Assembly: GCA_002393195.1 (NCBI GenBank)
Contig: DGIK01000164.1
Location: 1 to 42,868, forward strand
Direction of reading: 5' to 3'
DNA from: Bacteroidales bacterium UBA3824
GTDB lineage: Bacteria; Bacteroidota; Bacteroidia; Bacteroidales; UBA3824
Length of the DNA: 42,868 bases
Below, one piece after another: positions 23,995-33,170 of the stretch. How positions within the stretch are numbered: position 1 is the first letter of the stretch; each line of letters starts with the position of its first letter. Both the position numbers and the translations under genes were made by a program. The notes below the pieces were generated by a model that ran no database searches, was not told the origin of the DNA, and worked only from the letters and a program-made list of their open reading frames with translations.

Positions 23995-25158
23995 TTATAA
24001 TGACAACGATTCGGATAGGAATTTAAATGATATTTCACGAAACTCAGTAACACGTCTATCCACTTCATCATAATTAATTGGAGCATCAATTGACATTATG
24101 TCTCCCAAAAACAAACGCTTTTCAAGTCCGAATTTGGATAAAAGGCTGTCTATGCGCGAATTCCGCCCCCCTTTTTTGGTGACTGCATAGCGATAAAATA
24201 CCATAAATTGTCTGTGGAACAGAATTGAAAATATGCTGCAATGAAACGAGTCTGTGCAGACATACGAAGCATTTGCAACCAACCTAAGAAAATCGTCAGG
24301 TGCAATATTGTGAAGTGAAATGTCGCAAAATTCTTCGTCTCCAGGAACATATTCGTCAAGGTTGACTACTGCAACTATTTTCATTCCTGTTTTCTCACGT
24401 AACTTATGTGCGGCTTCCCTTGCCTCTGTATTTGGTCCAAGCAATAGGCAAAAGATGTATGGCTCATGAAATCCGCTTAGCTCTTCAATATTTGCCGATG
24501 CTATATCATTCCACTCTTCTGCATTAAGCAACATTGACGGATCCGATACATGGACTGCCTTGTTGACAGATAGTGAATCAACTATTTTTTTTCCTTGAAT
24601 TTCGCGTACACCTATATTGGCGAAACGGTCGAGATATGTTTTTGTCGCATCTCGTTGAAATGACGGAATCTCAGAAACTCCAAAACTTGCCGCATATGCA
24701 ACTTTGGGGATATTGTCACTTACAAACACAAGGTTGTAATAATTGCCATACAATGACATAGGAGTCCACAATTGGTCGCTGCCAACAAGCACTAAATTGT
24801 AATTATTTCCCCCCCCTTTCAATGCATCGTAACCGTCATATTCGCGGAATAAAGGTCTTAGATATTTAGTTCCAAACCTCTCGAATGCAGCGATCTGCAA
24901 AGCCATATTGCGTTTATAATCCGAATGAAGAAGCATATTGATGTTCTGTTTGTATTTGCGAACTTGGTCGGAAATGTCGCCAATCCTTATAGCGCGAAAC
25001 ACCATAGCAGCTTTTTTCAGAAGACCGTCATGCTTGTTGTAACGAATGATTTCGCACTCGTGTCCCAACTTATGTATGGCGCTGATTGTTGCATACGACT
25101 GCAACATTGTGCCAAAATTGTAGCCATATGCTAACACGCAACCAATTTTTTTACTCAT
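23995..25158 (-). CDS. Polysaccharide pyruvyl transferase family protein (second copy)
   Basis: This 387-residue protein has the PS_pyruv_trans layout: GCVLAYGYNFGTMLQSYAT at the start, NLVLVGSDQLWTP near residue 124, YAASFGVSEIP, SLSVNKAVHVSDPSMLL, and ASYVCTDSFHCSIFSILF with the family's Ser-Phe-His near residue 300. Members transfer pyruvate from phosphoenolpyruvate to a sugar as a ketal, or perform related glycan modifications. The start overlaps the upstream FrhB-like gene by 8 bases. A run of eight G residues (coding strand) at 24809-24816 encodes Gly-Gly-Gly before NNYNLV; a one-base slip there would truncate the protein. Confidence 0.87.
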   Translation of the reverse strand: MSKKIGCVLAYGYNFGTMLQSYATISAIHKLGHECEIIRYNKHDGLLKKAAMVFRAIRIGDISDQVRKYKQNINMLLHSDYKRNMALQIAAFERFGTKYLRPLFREYDGYDALKGGGNNYNLVLVGSDQLWTPMSLYGNYYNLVFVSDNIPKVAYAASFGVSEIPSFQRDATKTYLDRFANIGVREIQGKKIVDSLSVNKAVHVSDPSMLLNAEEWNDIASANIEELSGFHEPYIFCLLLGPNTEAREAAHKLREKTGMKIVAVVNLDEYVPGDEEFCDISLHNIAPDDFLRLVANASYVCTDSFHCSIFSILFHRQFMVFYRYAVTKKGGRNSRIDSLLSKFGLEKRLFLGDIMSIDAPINYDEVDRRVTEFREISFKFLSESLSL

Positions 25159-26407
25159 TTTTTTTGAAATGGGAAAGAAATTCGATTATAAACCACAGTT
25201 TGGTATGTCTACCTATAAACATTTGAGCCATAGACGATAAAATATGCATATAATCATTTATGCCACACCGTATCGTCTTGAGGTCTGAATCATAAATAGG
25301 ATTTTTGCGGTGCAATAGAGTGTTAATGTGCATCGCCGCTTTCGCTCGTGATTTTTTGGGATACAGCATAGCCGCTTGCGATTTATTTAATGTTTCTGCA
25401 TCAAGTTTTTCGATTTTGCAATACCCATCTGCAACGGCATCCTGCAGTATTTTTTGCCAAAAATTAGACCTGACAATTACTGATGAAATACCAACCTTAT
25501 CATCGCTATACGGCGGAATATGAATGTCGCCAAAGCAGACATCCGCAAGAGCTCCATAATGGTCAATACACGTCAGGCATCTATGAGGCTTGAAAAAACT
25601 TCGCAAAATTTTTCCATAGTAGTGTTCGTATGGTATTTGCATCTCCCGACGTTCGCCATCCATCGGACGTTCCATTATGGTTAAATTGCCCAAACAACCG
25701 TTATCGCGAAAAGCAAAATAATCAATATTCTTTTTTTCAATTTTATAGTGTTGCAATAAAAAATCTCGTGCCCCAAACGTTCTTTCGCTTGAACAATATA
25801 TTGCGAATAATCCTATAATACGTTCTGAAAGTTTCTTGTCAATTTTCATACGTTTGCGGAATCCTTGTATATGACAAGGCAATCCAACAATAACGTACTT
25901 GCCATTAGATGCGGCAATATCATTGCCAACCTTGTTGAGCGAAACAGGACAATATTTGGAACTTCGCGCCGCAAATACGTCCTCCTTGTTTCGTGCTATG
26001 TATGAAATTGGTGTGATATGGTCATCGGCGAAGCCTGTAACCACAGCCCCGTCCACAATCTTTTTTTCTAACAAATAAATTAATAATTGACTTGCCATAC
26101 CACCTGATGCAGAGCGAAACCTGATGTCGTGATTAAGTGCATATCCTGTATATAAATTAATGTAATTGCCAATATATTTGTCATAATTTTGATACTCTGT
26201 GTCAACAAATTCATTGAAATTAATACCTGTTCCTGGACACACTTTAAGGCATCGACCACAATTACTACAAGCATTCTCCCTTATTACCGGACGAAACAAG
26301 CCATTCTGTTCTTGAATAAGGATGCATTGTTTGTTGCAAACGTCCTCGCAAACGCCACAGCCAGTGCAGAGGGTGTTATTGATGGTATATAGAATGTTAT
26401 TTTTCAT
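25151..26407 (-). CDS. Coenzyme F420 hydrogenase/dehydrogenase beta-subunit-like Fe-S protein (second copy)
   Basis: This 418-residue protein starts with two ferredoxin 4Fe-4S motifs, C14-x2-C17-x2-C20-x3-C24 and C47-x2-C50-x2-C53-x3-C57. FRSASGGMASQLLIYLLE, VGLPCHIQGFRK, CLTCIDHYGALADVCFGDIH and a C-terminal FrhB_FdhB_C-type domain follow. In archaea this fold binds FAD and oxidises or reduces F420. Bacteroidales do not make F420, so the substrate here must differ. The neighbour on the 3' side is a pyruvyl-transferase-family gene (8-base overlap), a pairing repeated elsewhere in this locus. An electron-transfer step in modifying a sugar is a plausible but unproved role. Confidence 0.87.
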   Translation of the reverse strand: MKNNILYTINNTLCTGCGVCEDVCNKQCILIQEQNGLFRPVIRENACSNCGRCLKVCPGTGINFNEFVDTEYQNYDKYIGNYINLYTGYALNHDIRFRSASGGMASQLLIYLLEKKIVDGAVVTGFADDHITPISYIARNKEDVFAARSSKYCPVSLNKVGNDIAASNGKYVIVGLPCHIQGFRKRMKIDKKLSERIIGLFAIYCSSERTFGARDFLLQHYKIEKKNIDYFAFRDNGCLGNLTIMERPMDGERREMQIPYEHYYGKILRSFFKPHRCLTCIDHYGALADVCFGDIHIPPYSDDKVGISSVIVRSNFWQKILQDAVADGYCKIEKLDAETLNKSQAAMLYPKKSRAKAAMHINTLLHRKNPIYDSDLKTIRCGINDYMHILSSMAQMFIGRHTKLWFIIEFLSHFKKNE

Positions 26408-27350
26408 TCTTCATTTGTAAATAGTAACGAGTAAATAATTGTTTAGGCGTTTCGAACGAGAATAATGCCATAAAACCATGCCAATTGGCTTTGAGCATAA
26501 CTTTTCGATGTTCATCAGTCTTAATAGAGTTCTTTATCAACCAATACAACATTTTGAAAAAATATTCAAAAGTTGCTAAAAAACTATATATCAACGCCGC
26601 AAAAAATGATTCGTCCCGATAAAAGTATAGCAATCCTTTTACTGTTGCAGGTTTTGTTGCTAATATTGTTTTTGACCAAGTGCCACCACAGGCATGCGTG
26701 AGTTTTGTATTCGAATTGACATAACATTCGTAACCATTTTTGTTTAATAATGTTGATAGCGCTATGTCTTCAGGACAAAAGAAGTACTTTTCATCAAACC
26801 AACCAAATTTTTCAAAAATATCTCTTCTAATTAAAAAGGCGGCACCTGAAATGTTGTACGTTTTAAAAATGCCTATTTTGTTTGTATACTGAGAGTTTGT
26901 TTCATATTTTTTCAGCAAGCCAACTAACCCAAGAATATATGTGCCAATATTATATTTAGGTTTTCCACACCTTTGTACACTACCGTTTTTGTTGAGTGTA
27001 ATTGGACTTACAATAGCGCACCTATCATCGGATGGAAATGACTTAACAAGAGTTCCTATCGTATTTTCATCAAAATATGTATCGTCATTCAATACAAAAC
27101 AATATTTCCCCTTTGATAATCTAAGCGCAAGATTATTATTCTCAGAGAATCCTCTTATTTCATTACTTTCTATAAACGTTACCCATTGATGATCGCGTTT
27201 AGCTTTATCTAGATTTTCTTTAGAAAATAAATAGGCGACAACAAGTGTTTCGTACTTTATTCCAAATGTAAATTTTTTAATACTATTCAAACAAGGATAA
27301 AGATTATCCATGTTGTTCATACAAACAATTATTATACTAACATCTATCAT
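26397..27350 (-). CDS. GT2 glycosyltransferase (rhamnosyltransferase-like)
   Basis: I start at ATG 27348-27350 (317 residues); the longer frame begins with TTG. The GT-A start is MIDVSIIIVCMNNMDNL. FSENNNLALRLSKGKYCFVLNDDTYFDENT contains the Asp-Asp metal/nucleotide motif near residue 92, and NISGAAFLIRRDIFEKFGWFDE plus CPEDIAL supply the catalytic-loop acidic residues. The C-terminal 70 residues are partly hydrophobic (FFAALIYSFLATFEYFFKML) and may sit on the membrane. It should add a sugar to the lipid-linked intermediate. The stop overlaps the FrhB-like start by 11 bases. Base composition is AT-rich like its neighbours. Confidence 0.9.
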   Translation of the reverse strand: MIDVSIIIVCMNNMDNLYPCLNSIKKFTFGIKYETLVVAYLFSKENLDKAKRDHQWVTFIESNEIRGFSENNNLALRLSKGKYCFVLNDDTYFDENTIGTLVKSFPSDDRCAIVSPITLNKNGSVQRCGKPKYNIGTYILGLVGLLKKYETNSQYTNKIGIFKTYNISGAAFLIRRDIFEKFGWFDEKYFFCPEDIALSTLLNKNGYECYVNSNTKLTHACGGTWSKTILATKPATVKGLLYFYRDESFFAALIYSFLATFEYFFKMLYWLIKNSIKTDEHRKVMLKANWHGFMALFSFETPKQLFTRYYLQMKNEK

Positions 27351-27359
27351 AACGTACAA

Positions 27360-28625
27360 TTAACCAGCAACAATTTTTTTCGTTTCTCTTCCAAATAATA
27401 AATAGAATATAAATACATATAATAAAATAAACATATCAAAAGATGGTATTGGAAATGTAAAAACACCATACGTATAAAAATATGATAAAAAAATATATAG
27501 TATAACGGTGAACAAGTTTATTTTACCTTTTGTTTTGATTTTTGAAGACAGTCTGTTTATTATAAGTACAATAATAATTGGTATATATTTGCCAAACTCG
27601 ATTATTAATCCTCCAATGTATGTGTAAAAGATAAAAGGAGGAATTCCTGTAACTTGTTCCATATACTCATACCTTTCTTCAACATTAATAAATCTCTCAC
27701 CTCCTAACACAAACCTAAATATAATAGAAAAATACGACTGTCCCATCGTATTGTCTTTTAGCTTGTCCCATAGAATACCGTTAAAATTATTCATTGGCTC
27801 TCCCATATACTTGTACATAAAAAACTCAGCATTGTCACCAAACCTTGATAATGTTATGAGTACAAAAAATATAACACCTAATCCTAAGACTGGTAATCCA
27901 TAAAAGATAATAGCTTTTTTTATCTTTGAACTCAAATAATCTCTTATCAAGAATAGAGTTATCGCGTAAACACAGAATGTAATAACCATTTGTCCTCTAC
28001 CTACTTGTACTATAATATACCTCACGCTTTCCAAGAAAGTTGTTATAGCAAAAATATTGTTCAATTTTTTGTTTTTAATGTTGGTGTTTACAAATAGTAA
28101 TACGACACTAAGCCCGATTGCCAAGGGTCTCATACCGGCGTACAATAAATGTATCCTATTTATGATGGAATTTTTTACAACAAGCGAATTTACATCGTCA
28201 CCATTTTTCCCATATGCTAAATTACGATATTCTTCCAATTCAGTCGAAGAAGTTAAAATTTTGATAATAGTAGGAATATCAAGAATAAAAAAAAGTAATT
28301 GACATAGAATACATACTCCAATAATGATTTTCAGCGCATTTCTATTGGGATATATAATATTTTCAATTTTTTTAATCTTTACTAATGGATAAATACATAT
28401 ATAGAGCATCAATAACAAATATATGCATGGTAAGAATGTTTGTTTACCTGCATGCATTGATATTGAATACATAGGTTGTTGTATAAACAAATAACTCATC
28501 CACGAGGAAACGCAGAAAAATCCCCAAAAAAACAAACCTAGACTTAGTTTGTTTTTTTTGAAGAAAAAAATAGCTATTAACGTATAAGCAATTGCATTTA
28601 TTAATAAAACAGTCTCAGAACTCAT
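27360..28625 (-). CDS. wzy: Wzy-like oligosaccharide repeat-unit polymerase
   Basis: I start at ATG 28623-28625 (421 residues). The protein is almost entirely hydrophobic with about eleven to twelve membrane segments. One large polar loop (about 290-345) holds FGDNAEFFMYKYMGEP, FNGILWDKLKDNTMGQSYFS and ERYEYMEQVTGIPPF. This topology is typical of Wzy polymerases, which diverge too far for motif-based proof. It should join undecaprenyl-linked repeat units in the periplasm. It lies between a GT4 and a GT2 gene in the AT-rich heart of the locus. A ligase-like function is the main alternative. Confidence 0.8.
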   Translation of the reverse strand: MSSETVLLINAIAYTLIAIFFFKKNKLSLGLFFWGFFCVSSWMSYLFIQQPMYSISMHAGKQTFLPCIYLLLMLYICIYPLVKIKKIENIIYPNRNALKIIIGVCILCQLLFFILDIPTIIKILTSSTELEEYRNLAYGKNGDDVNSLVVKNSIINRIHLLYAGMRPLAIGLSVVLLFVNTNIKNKKLNNIFAITTFLESVRYIIVQVGRGQMVITFCVYAITLFLIRDYLSSKIKKAIIFYGLPVLGLGVIFFVLITLSRFGDNAEFFMYKYMGEPMNNFNGILWDKLKDNTMGQSYFSIIFRFVLGGERFINVEERYEYMEQVTGIPPFIFYTYIGGLIIEFGKYIPIIIVLIINRLSSKIKTKGKINLFTVILYIFLSYFYTYGVFTFPIPSFDMFILLYVFIFYLLFGRETKKIVAG

Positions 28626-28637
28626 ATTGTGATGCAA

Positions 28638-29789
28638 TTAACTATTTTGTAATATCAAATCAATTAGCGTATGTAAATCTTTGTTTTGCCTTGCAGACAC
28701 TAATTCAAACTGATGGAGAGACTGTTGTTCCAACTTTTTCCTATCTTCTATTATGAAAGAATTTAGTTTTGCGTACAGATCGCTTCTAAAAAAGGGAGAA
28801 AATATAATACCAGCCTCTCCAACGACTTCGGGGAGAGAAGTGAACCCTGAACAAAGAACAGGAGTCCCAAATCTCATCGCTTCCAGTGGAGGATACCCAA
28901 ACCCTTCAAATAAAGTTGGATATATAAGTGCAGTTGCGTTTTTTAAAAGATACGCTAGTTCTTCATCACTTACGTATGGTAATGAAACGTGGCAATTAAA
29001 TTGTTGGACTATATTACCAGTTGTAACTACATAATAATCAGAATGAATTTTACAAAATTCTTCCAAAACATCCATCGCCATTTGCGTATTTTTTAACCAT
29101 CTGTTAGAACTTAACATCAGGAAGTATTTTTTTTGTATGTTAGTGAGCCTAGCAATACTTGGTACTGGTTTCGGCATAACAGCTTTCCTTAATGGCGAAT
29201 ACAAAACATATATTTTTTTATTCCTCAAAAATGGAAGGTTGTATTGTATGGATGATTTTGAAAAATTAGAAACGGTTACAACATCAAAATTTTGACTTGC
29301 AATATATGTACTATTTTTTTCAAAATAATATTCAATTGATTTAAATTTTGAAAAAATACAACTCAACTTATGCTTTATCGCTTCTTTTATTGAAACTGAA
29401 ATAATATTAGGATTTAATAGATGTAAATTACTTTTTTTTATTTCATAAGATGCTATATCGTGCAACACTGCAACGACATGACATCTAATATTTGATAGAT
29501 CGTGTTTGATTACACGTTGAAGTATCCCTATAAAAAAAGAATCAATACGCTCTTTTTCGACAAGTTTAGCAATAGATTCTATCTTTGTAATATCATAGTA
29601 TCCGTCAAAATTGTTGTCGTATAAAAAACTATTATAATCTAATATTGGTATTTGAGAATCAAAAAGAGCAAATATTGAAATGTTACGATTTTTTTTTTGT
29701 TTTACTAATTCAGCCAAAATAACTTTTGTATACTCAGCACCACCATTAACGGTTCCTTGAATAGAAATATAATCAAATAGTATCTTCAT
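28638..29789 (-). CDS. GT4 glycosyltransferase
   Basis: This 383-residue GT-B protein opens MKILFDYISIQGTVNGGAEYT with the Gly-Gly donor loop. It has VVAVLHDIASYE, VVTVSNFSKSSIQ, KKYFLMLSSNRWLKNTQMAM and the retaining motif around PTLFEGFGYPPLEAMRFGTPV. It should transfer one sugar onto the growing repeat unit. The strongly AT-rich codons (Ile ATA/ATT, Lys AAA, Asn AAT) match the flanking genes and differ from the GC-richer genes outside the locus, consistent with horizontal transfer of the locus core. It lies 4 bases after the pyruvyl-transferase gene. Confidence 0.9.
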   Translation of the reverse strand: MKILFDYISIQGTVNGGAEYTKVILAELVKQKKNRNISIFALFDSQIPILDYNSFLYDNNFDGYYDITKIESIAKLVEKERIDSFFIGILQRVIKHDLSNIRCHVVAVLHDIASYEIKKSNLHLLNPNIISVSIKEAIKHKLSCIFSKFKSIEYYFEKNSTYIASQNFDVVTVSNFSKSSIQYNLPFLRNKKIYVLYSPLRKAVMPKPVPSIARLTNIQKKYFLMLSSNRWLKNTQMAMDVLEEFCKIHSDYYVVTTGNIVQQFNCHVSLPYVSDEELAYLLKNATALIYPTLFEGFGYPPLEAMRFGTPVLCSGFTSLPEVVGEAGIIFSPFFRSDLYAKLNSFIIEDRKKLEQQSLHQFELVSARQNKDLHTLIDLILQNS

Positions 29790-29793
29790 TTTA

Positions 29794-30867
29794 TTAAAGA
29801 TGATTTACCAACCATGTTACGGAATCATTTCTTGCTTCATTTAGTTTTATATCAACCTCATTCCATTGAACTATATCTGTATTCGGAGCGGAATCTAGCG
29901 AAATAAGTTTATAGTCTAACCCTAAAAGTTCCAAAAGAGATTCACTTCTTCCATTATCTCCATCGTTCAGCTTCAATGTTGAGAAATTTTTTTTAAAATG
30001 ACAACAAAATACTGTACCATGAAAGGACGATGTAAGCACATAGGTTGCTTTTTTTATATACCCAAGAAATTCAGAAGGACCAGCAGTAATGGCTTGGTGG
30101 CTGTTGGATAGCATTATATGTGCTGATAGGCATATGAATTTTAAATTCATTTTTTTCGCCCATTTTTTTGCATATAAATAAGCACTCTTATTGGCTCTTG
30201 CTTGATAATAAAACAAATATGGATTTTTTATTGAAGGTTCTTTTGCTATTTTTTCAAAAAACGCTTTTGATTGAAGCAAAGTAGGATCCAACACCCATTC
30301 TGCTTCAAAATTGCAATTCGACTTGATGTAGTCCTTCAAATATTTTTCCCGAACACTTATTGCATTAAAATTCTTTAATAAATTTGCAACAACTGCCCAT
30401 TGTACATTATCACAACTGCCCATACTTGCTGCATAGGAGATTAAATTGGGCAAATTATCTTGTTTGAATTGTCCCCAGTAGAAATAATCATATTTGCCCG
30501 AGCTGTTCCTTAGATTCCATACTTGATCGCTTCCTATAACAATTGTGTCATAATCTTGACTGATTGTTTGCAATGATTTCGAGGTGAGATTAAGATAAGA
30601 TTCAATAAATGAATTAAAAGCATAGTATCTTTTTTTACGTCTTCTCAAATAAAGAAGGTTTTTAATAGATTTTAAAGGATGCTTTAGCGAATATGTATAA
30701 CATTCCGAGTAGTGATAATAATGCTGTGATTGAGGGTAATAGTCTATCACCGATACAGACCTGCAATAATTCTTCAATATTTCCTGAAGAGACAATACTT
30801 GTAAAATTGCACCATAATTATGCGCTCTTTGAAATGTGATTATTCCTATGTGCTTATCTCTTTGCAT
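29794..30867 (-). CDS. Polysaccharide pyruvyl transferase family protein (first copy)
   Basis: This 357-residue protein shows the same family pattern as the one at 23995: IGIITFQRAHNYGAILQVLS at the start, YDTIVIGSDQVWNLRNSSG near residue 110, LISYAASMGS, and ATYVLTSSFHGTVFCCHFKK with the Ser-Phe-His-Gly motif near residue 285. It differs strongly from the second copy, so the two probably modify different sugars or came in separately. It lies between a membrane acyltransferase gene (15 bases upstream) and a GT4 gene (4 bases downstream). Confidence 0.88.
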   Translation of the reverse strand: MQRDKHIGIITFQRAHNYGAILQVLSLQEILKNYCRSVSVIDYYPQSQHYYHYSECYTYSLKHPLKSIKNLLYLRRRKKRYYAFNSFIESYLNLTSKSLQTISQDYDTIVIGSDQVWNLRNSSGKYDYFYWGQFKQDNLPNLISYAASMGSCDNVQWAVVANLLKNFNAISVREKYLKDYIKSNCNFEAEWVLDPTLLQSKAFFEKIAKEPSIKNPYLFYYQARANKSAYLYAKKWAKKMNLKFICLSAHIMLSNSHQAITAGPSEFLGYIKKATYVLTSSFHGTVFCCHFKKNFSTLKLNDGDNGRSESLLELLGLDYKLISLDSAPNTDIVQWNEVDIKLNEARNDSVTWLVNHL

Positions 30868-30882
30868 ATTGTCAATAATTTT

Positions 30883-31905
30883 TTAAACTTTTTGACATAA
30901 TTTGTCATTTATTTCATCGTATTTAAATCCAAACAAAAAAGCCAAGTTCCTATTACTTTTTATCACACGCGCTACTGACAAAGATAGTATTATTGCAACA
31001 GCAGACACTAACAAAGAATACGTTAATTGAATAGTTATACTTAACGGTAAATTATTAATTTGCAATATGTATTGTCCAACTTCCCGAAATGATGCTATAA
31101 AAAAAAGATGAAAAATATATATTTCCATTGAGTTTTTGCCAATCTTCTCCCCTAACCAATTAATTTGATATTTGCTCAGAAAGTTGTATAGAAATATAAT
31201 TGCACAAATAGGGATTACCAAACGAACAATTCCGTATATATCGAAATAGTTTGATATGACCATCAAACAACCATAAAGTACAAAGCACCCCATTGACACT
31301 GAGGGATGCTTAATAAAATTATCTAAGACCTTTGATTTATGAACCATATACCCAAACATAAAGGCAACATAATATGATGACAAGTTTGCCAAATGCGTTA
31401 ATGGCTTTGGCAAATAATCTTTGGTGAACTTTGCTATGACGGAGAGCAACACAAACACAACTATGCGACTAATAATGTCTGTCAATAGAGAGTCTTTAAT
31501 TTTAGATAGAAAATATAACTCTACAATTACTATTAGATTCAGAACAAATAGTGTAATCAAAAACCAATAGCCAAAATACCCTTTTATATATAATACGAAA
31601 CAACCGGTAATAATATATGGTATCAATAGCCTATATATTCTTTTTTTTATTTTTGCCAAATAACGCTCCGTATCCCCGTCTTTAAAAAACAAGAATCCAC
31701 TTACAAAGAATAAAAGTGGCATATGAAACGAATAGATTATTTTCCAAATTAGAGAGGCATTTGCTTGCTCTGTTGTCAATGTACAAATCTTGTTGCTCAA
31801 AAATGTATAGTCAGGGTATGACCATGCTAAAGCATGTCCCATTACCATCAACAAAATAGCTAGTCCTTTTAATTGATCAAGATGAGAGTAGTATTTTTCA
31901 TTCAT
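30883..31905 (-). CDS. Membrane acyltransferase (acyltransferase 3 family), first copy
   Basis: This 340-residue protein has about ten membrane segments and the family start YYSHLDQLKGLAILLMVMGHA with the catalytic-type His. FHMPLLFFVSGFLFFK is the second conserved block. A C-terminal IGKNSMEIYIFHLFF closes the acyltransferase 3 pattern. It should O-acetylate a sugar of the polysaccharide at the inner membrane. It follows a 28-codon micro-ORF and precedes the first pyruvyl-transferase gene. Confidence 0.88.
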   Translation of the reverse strand: MNEKYYSHLDQLKGLAILLMVMGHALAWSYPDYTFLSNKICTLTTEQANASLIWKIIYSFHMPLLFFVSGFLFFKDGDTERYLAKIKKRIYRLLIPYIITGCFVLYIKGYFGYWFLITLFVLNLIVIVELYFLSKIKDSLLTDIISRIVVFVLLSVIAKFTKDYLPKPLTHLANLSSYYVAFMFGYMVHKSKVLDNFIKHPSVSMGCFVLYGCLMVISNYFDIYGIVRLVIPICAIIFLYNFLSKYQINWLGEKIGKNSMEIYIFHLFFIASFREVGQYILQINNLPLSITIQLTYSLLVSAVAIILSLSVARVIKSNRNLAFLFGFKYDEINDKLCQKV

Positions 31906-31917
31906 ATCAGATAATCC

Positions 31918-32004
31918 TTAACTTTTTTTGTTCGGGATAGTTGGCGTCTGCAATTTCACTTTGAAATTTGCTACAGAGTGATTTTCCAATGTTCCGTTTT
32001 TCAT
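31918..32004 (-). CDS. 28-codon micro-ORF coupled to the FrhB-like gene
   Basis: ATG at 32002-32004 overlaps the stop of the upstream FrhB-like gene as ATGA, and the frame ends with TAA at 31918-31920, 12 bases before the acyltransferase ATG. The 28-residue product (starting MKNGTLENHSVANFKVK) is polar with no recognisable motif. It may be only a translational bridge that carries ribosomes across the gap, a remnant, or chance. Confidence 0.3.
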   Translation of the reverse strand: MKNGTLENHSVANFKVKLQTPTIPNKKS

Positions 32005-33170
32005 TTTAATCCACATTTCCTTATTATCACGCCTGCACACTTTTTGAATAATTTGTATCCTTTCGAATACCAAGGTGTAGTAAAAAACTTTTTATATGAC
32101 TTACTAAATCCGTGCTTATTATAGAATGTCCAAAAAAGTTCTCGTTTGGGATTCGCGGCATGTGGATGTTGCAAGCAAGGCTGCATTGCCTCTGATTCAG
32201 TTAATACCCAAAAATCAACATTTGTTTTTATTGTGTCATAAATTTCCCTTCCCTTCTGAGTATTGATTATGACAAGAGATGTACCTTTGTTGGAATAAGT
32301 GTCAGGTCTTTTGTTGGAATCATCCCAATAATCAGCAACCGTAATGTCTCCTGTCCTTCGCAAATTTGTGAAACGACATTGATTGCAAGAAGGTCGAGTA
32401 ATCAATCCTGAAAAAAACAATTTGCCCCAATGTGCAACTCCAAGTTTGTCGTCTCCCAAGGATGTTCCATCAGCAAAATAATAATAATAATAAAATGCGT
32501 GGCTCCATCCTTTCTTTTTATTTCTCATATCTATCGATACGAGTTTTTTGTGTACTTTTTGTTCTACAAAATTAACATATTCCTTGAAAATTAGAGGACT
32601 TGGCACACTGTGACATATCAAATCCATTGTCAGTAAATTCTCATATTCTTTTTTTAAAAATAGTTTTAATGCGTGTACTTGACAGGGTGTGCCAGTGAAT
32701 AATACATATCTTTTGTCTTCTAAATATCTTTTTGTAATTTCAAATATTCCTTCGATATGACTTTGTACATATTTGGACCCATGAAAACATTTTAACCCAT
32801 CCAATGTGTCAGCAACAGCATGTTTGACGACCATATTCTCGTCATATTTCACGCCTATTACAATTCCTTTTAGTTCTGCAACCACATAAGAGGCGAGAGT
32901 ATAAAACATACCACCGCTAGAACTCCGCATAAGGACATCATCTTGTTTTGTTCTCGCGGCATAAATAGTTTGGTACGACGCATTCCTCTTGTCATTGTTT
33001 GTTATTGGGCACACCTTCTCACATAGACCGCAATTAGTACATTTGTCTATATTAATGCAGGGATACAAGAACCCTTGCTCGTCAGGTTTCATTGTTATCG
33101 CTTGATGCGTACAAATACTTTTGCATGCCGTACAACCACAACAATTAGTTTTGTCGGAAATGTTAATCAT
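32001..33170 (-). CDS. Coenzyme F420 hydrogenase/dehydrogenase beta-subunit-like Fe-S protein (first copy)
   Basis: This 389-residue protein has two 4Fe-4S motifs (C10, C13, C16, C20 and C44, C47, C50, C54), then RSSSGGMFYTLASYVV, LFTGTPCQVHALKLFL and LICHSVPSPLIFKEY of the FrhB_FdhB family. LITRPSCNQCRFTNLRRTGDITVADYWD gives a further cysteine pair near residue 257. As with its paralogue at 25151, F420 is not expected in this lineage, so the redox partner is unknown. The start overlaps the flippase stop by 4 bases (ATGA). Confidence 0.87.
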   Translation of the reverse strand: MINISDKTNCCGCTACKSICTHQAITMKPDEQGFLYPCINIDKCTNCGLCEKVCPITNNDKRNASYQTIYAARTKQDDVLMRSSSGGMFYTLASYVVAELKGIVIGVKYDENMVVKHAVADTLDGLKCFHGSKYVQSHIEGIFEITKRYLEDKRYVLFTGTPCQVHALKLFLKKEYENLLTMDLICHSVPSPLIFKEYVNFVEQKVHKKLVSIDMRNKKKGWSHAFYYYYYFADGTSLGDDKLGVAHWGKLFFSGLITRPSCNQCRFTNLRRTGDITVADYWDDSNKRPDTYSNKGTSLVIINTQKGREIYDTIKTNVDFWVLTESEAMQPCLQHPHAANPKRELFWTFYNKHGFSKSYKKFFTTPWYSKGYKLFKKCAGVIIRKCGLK

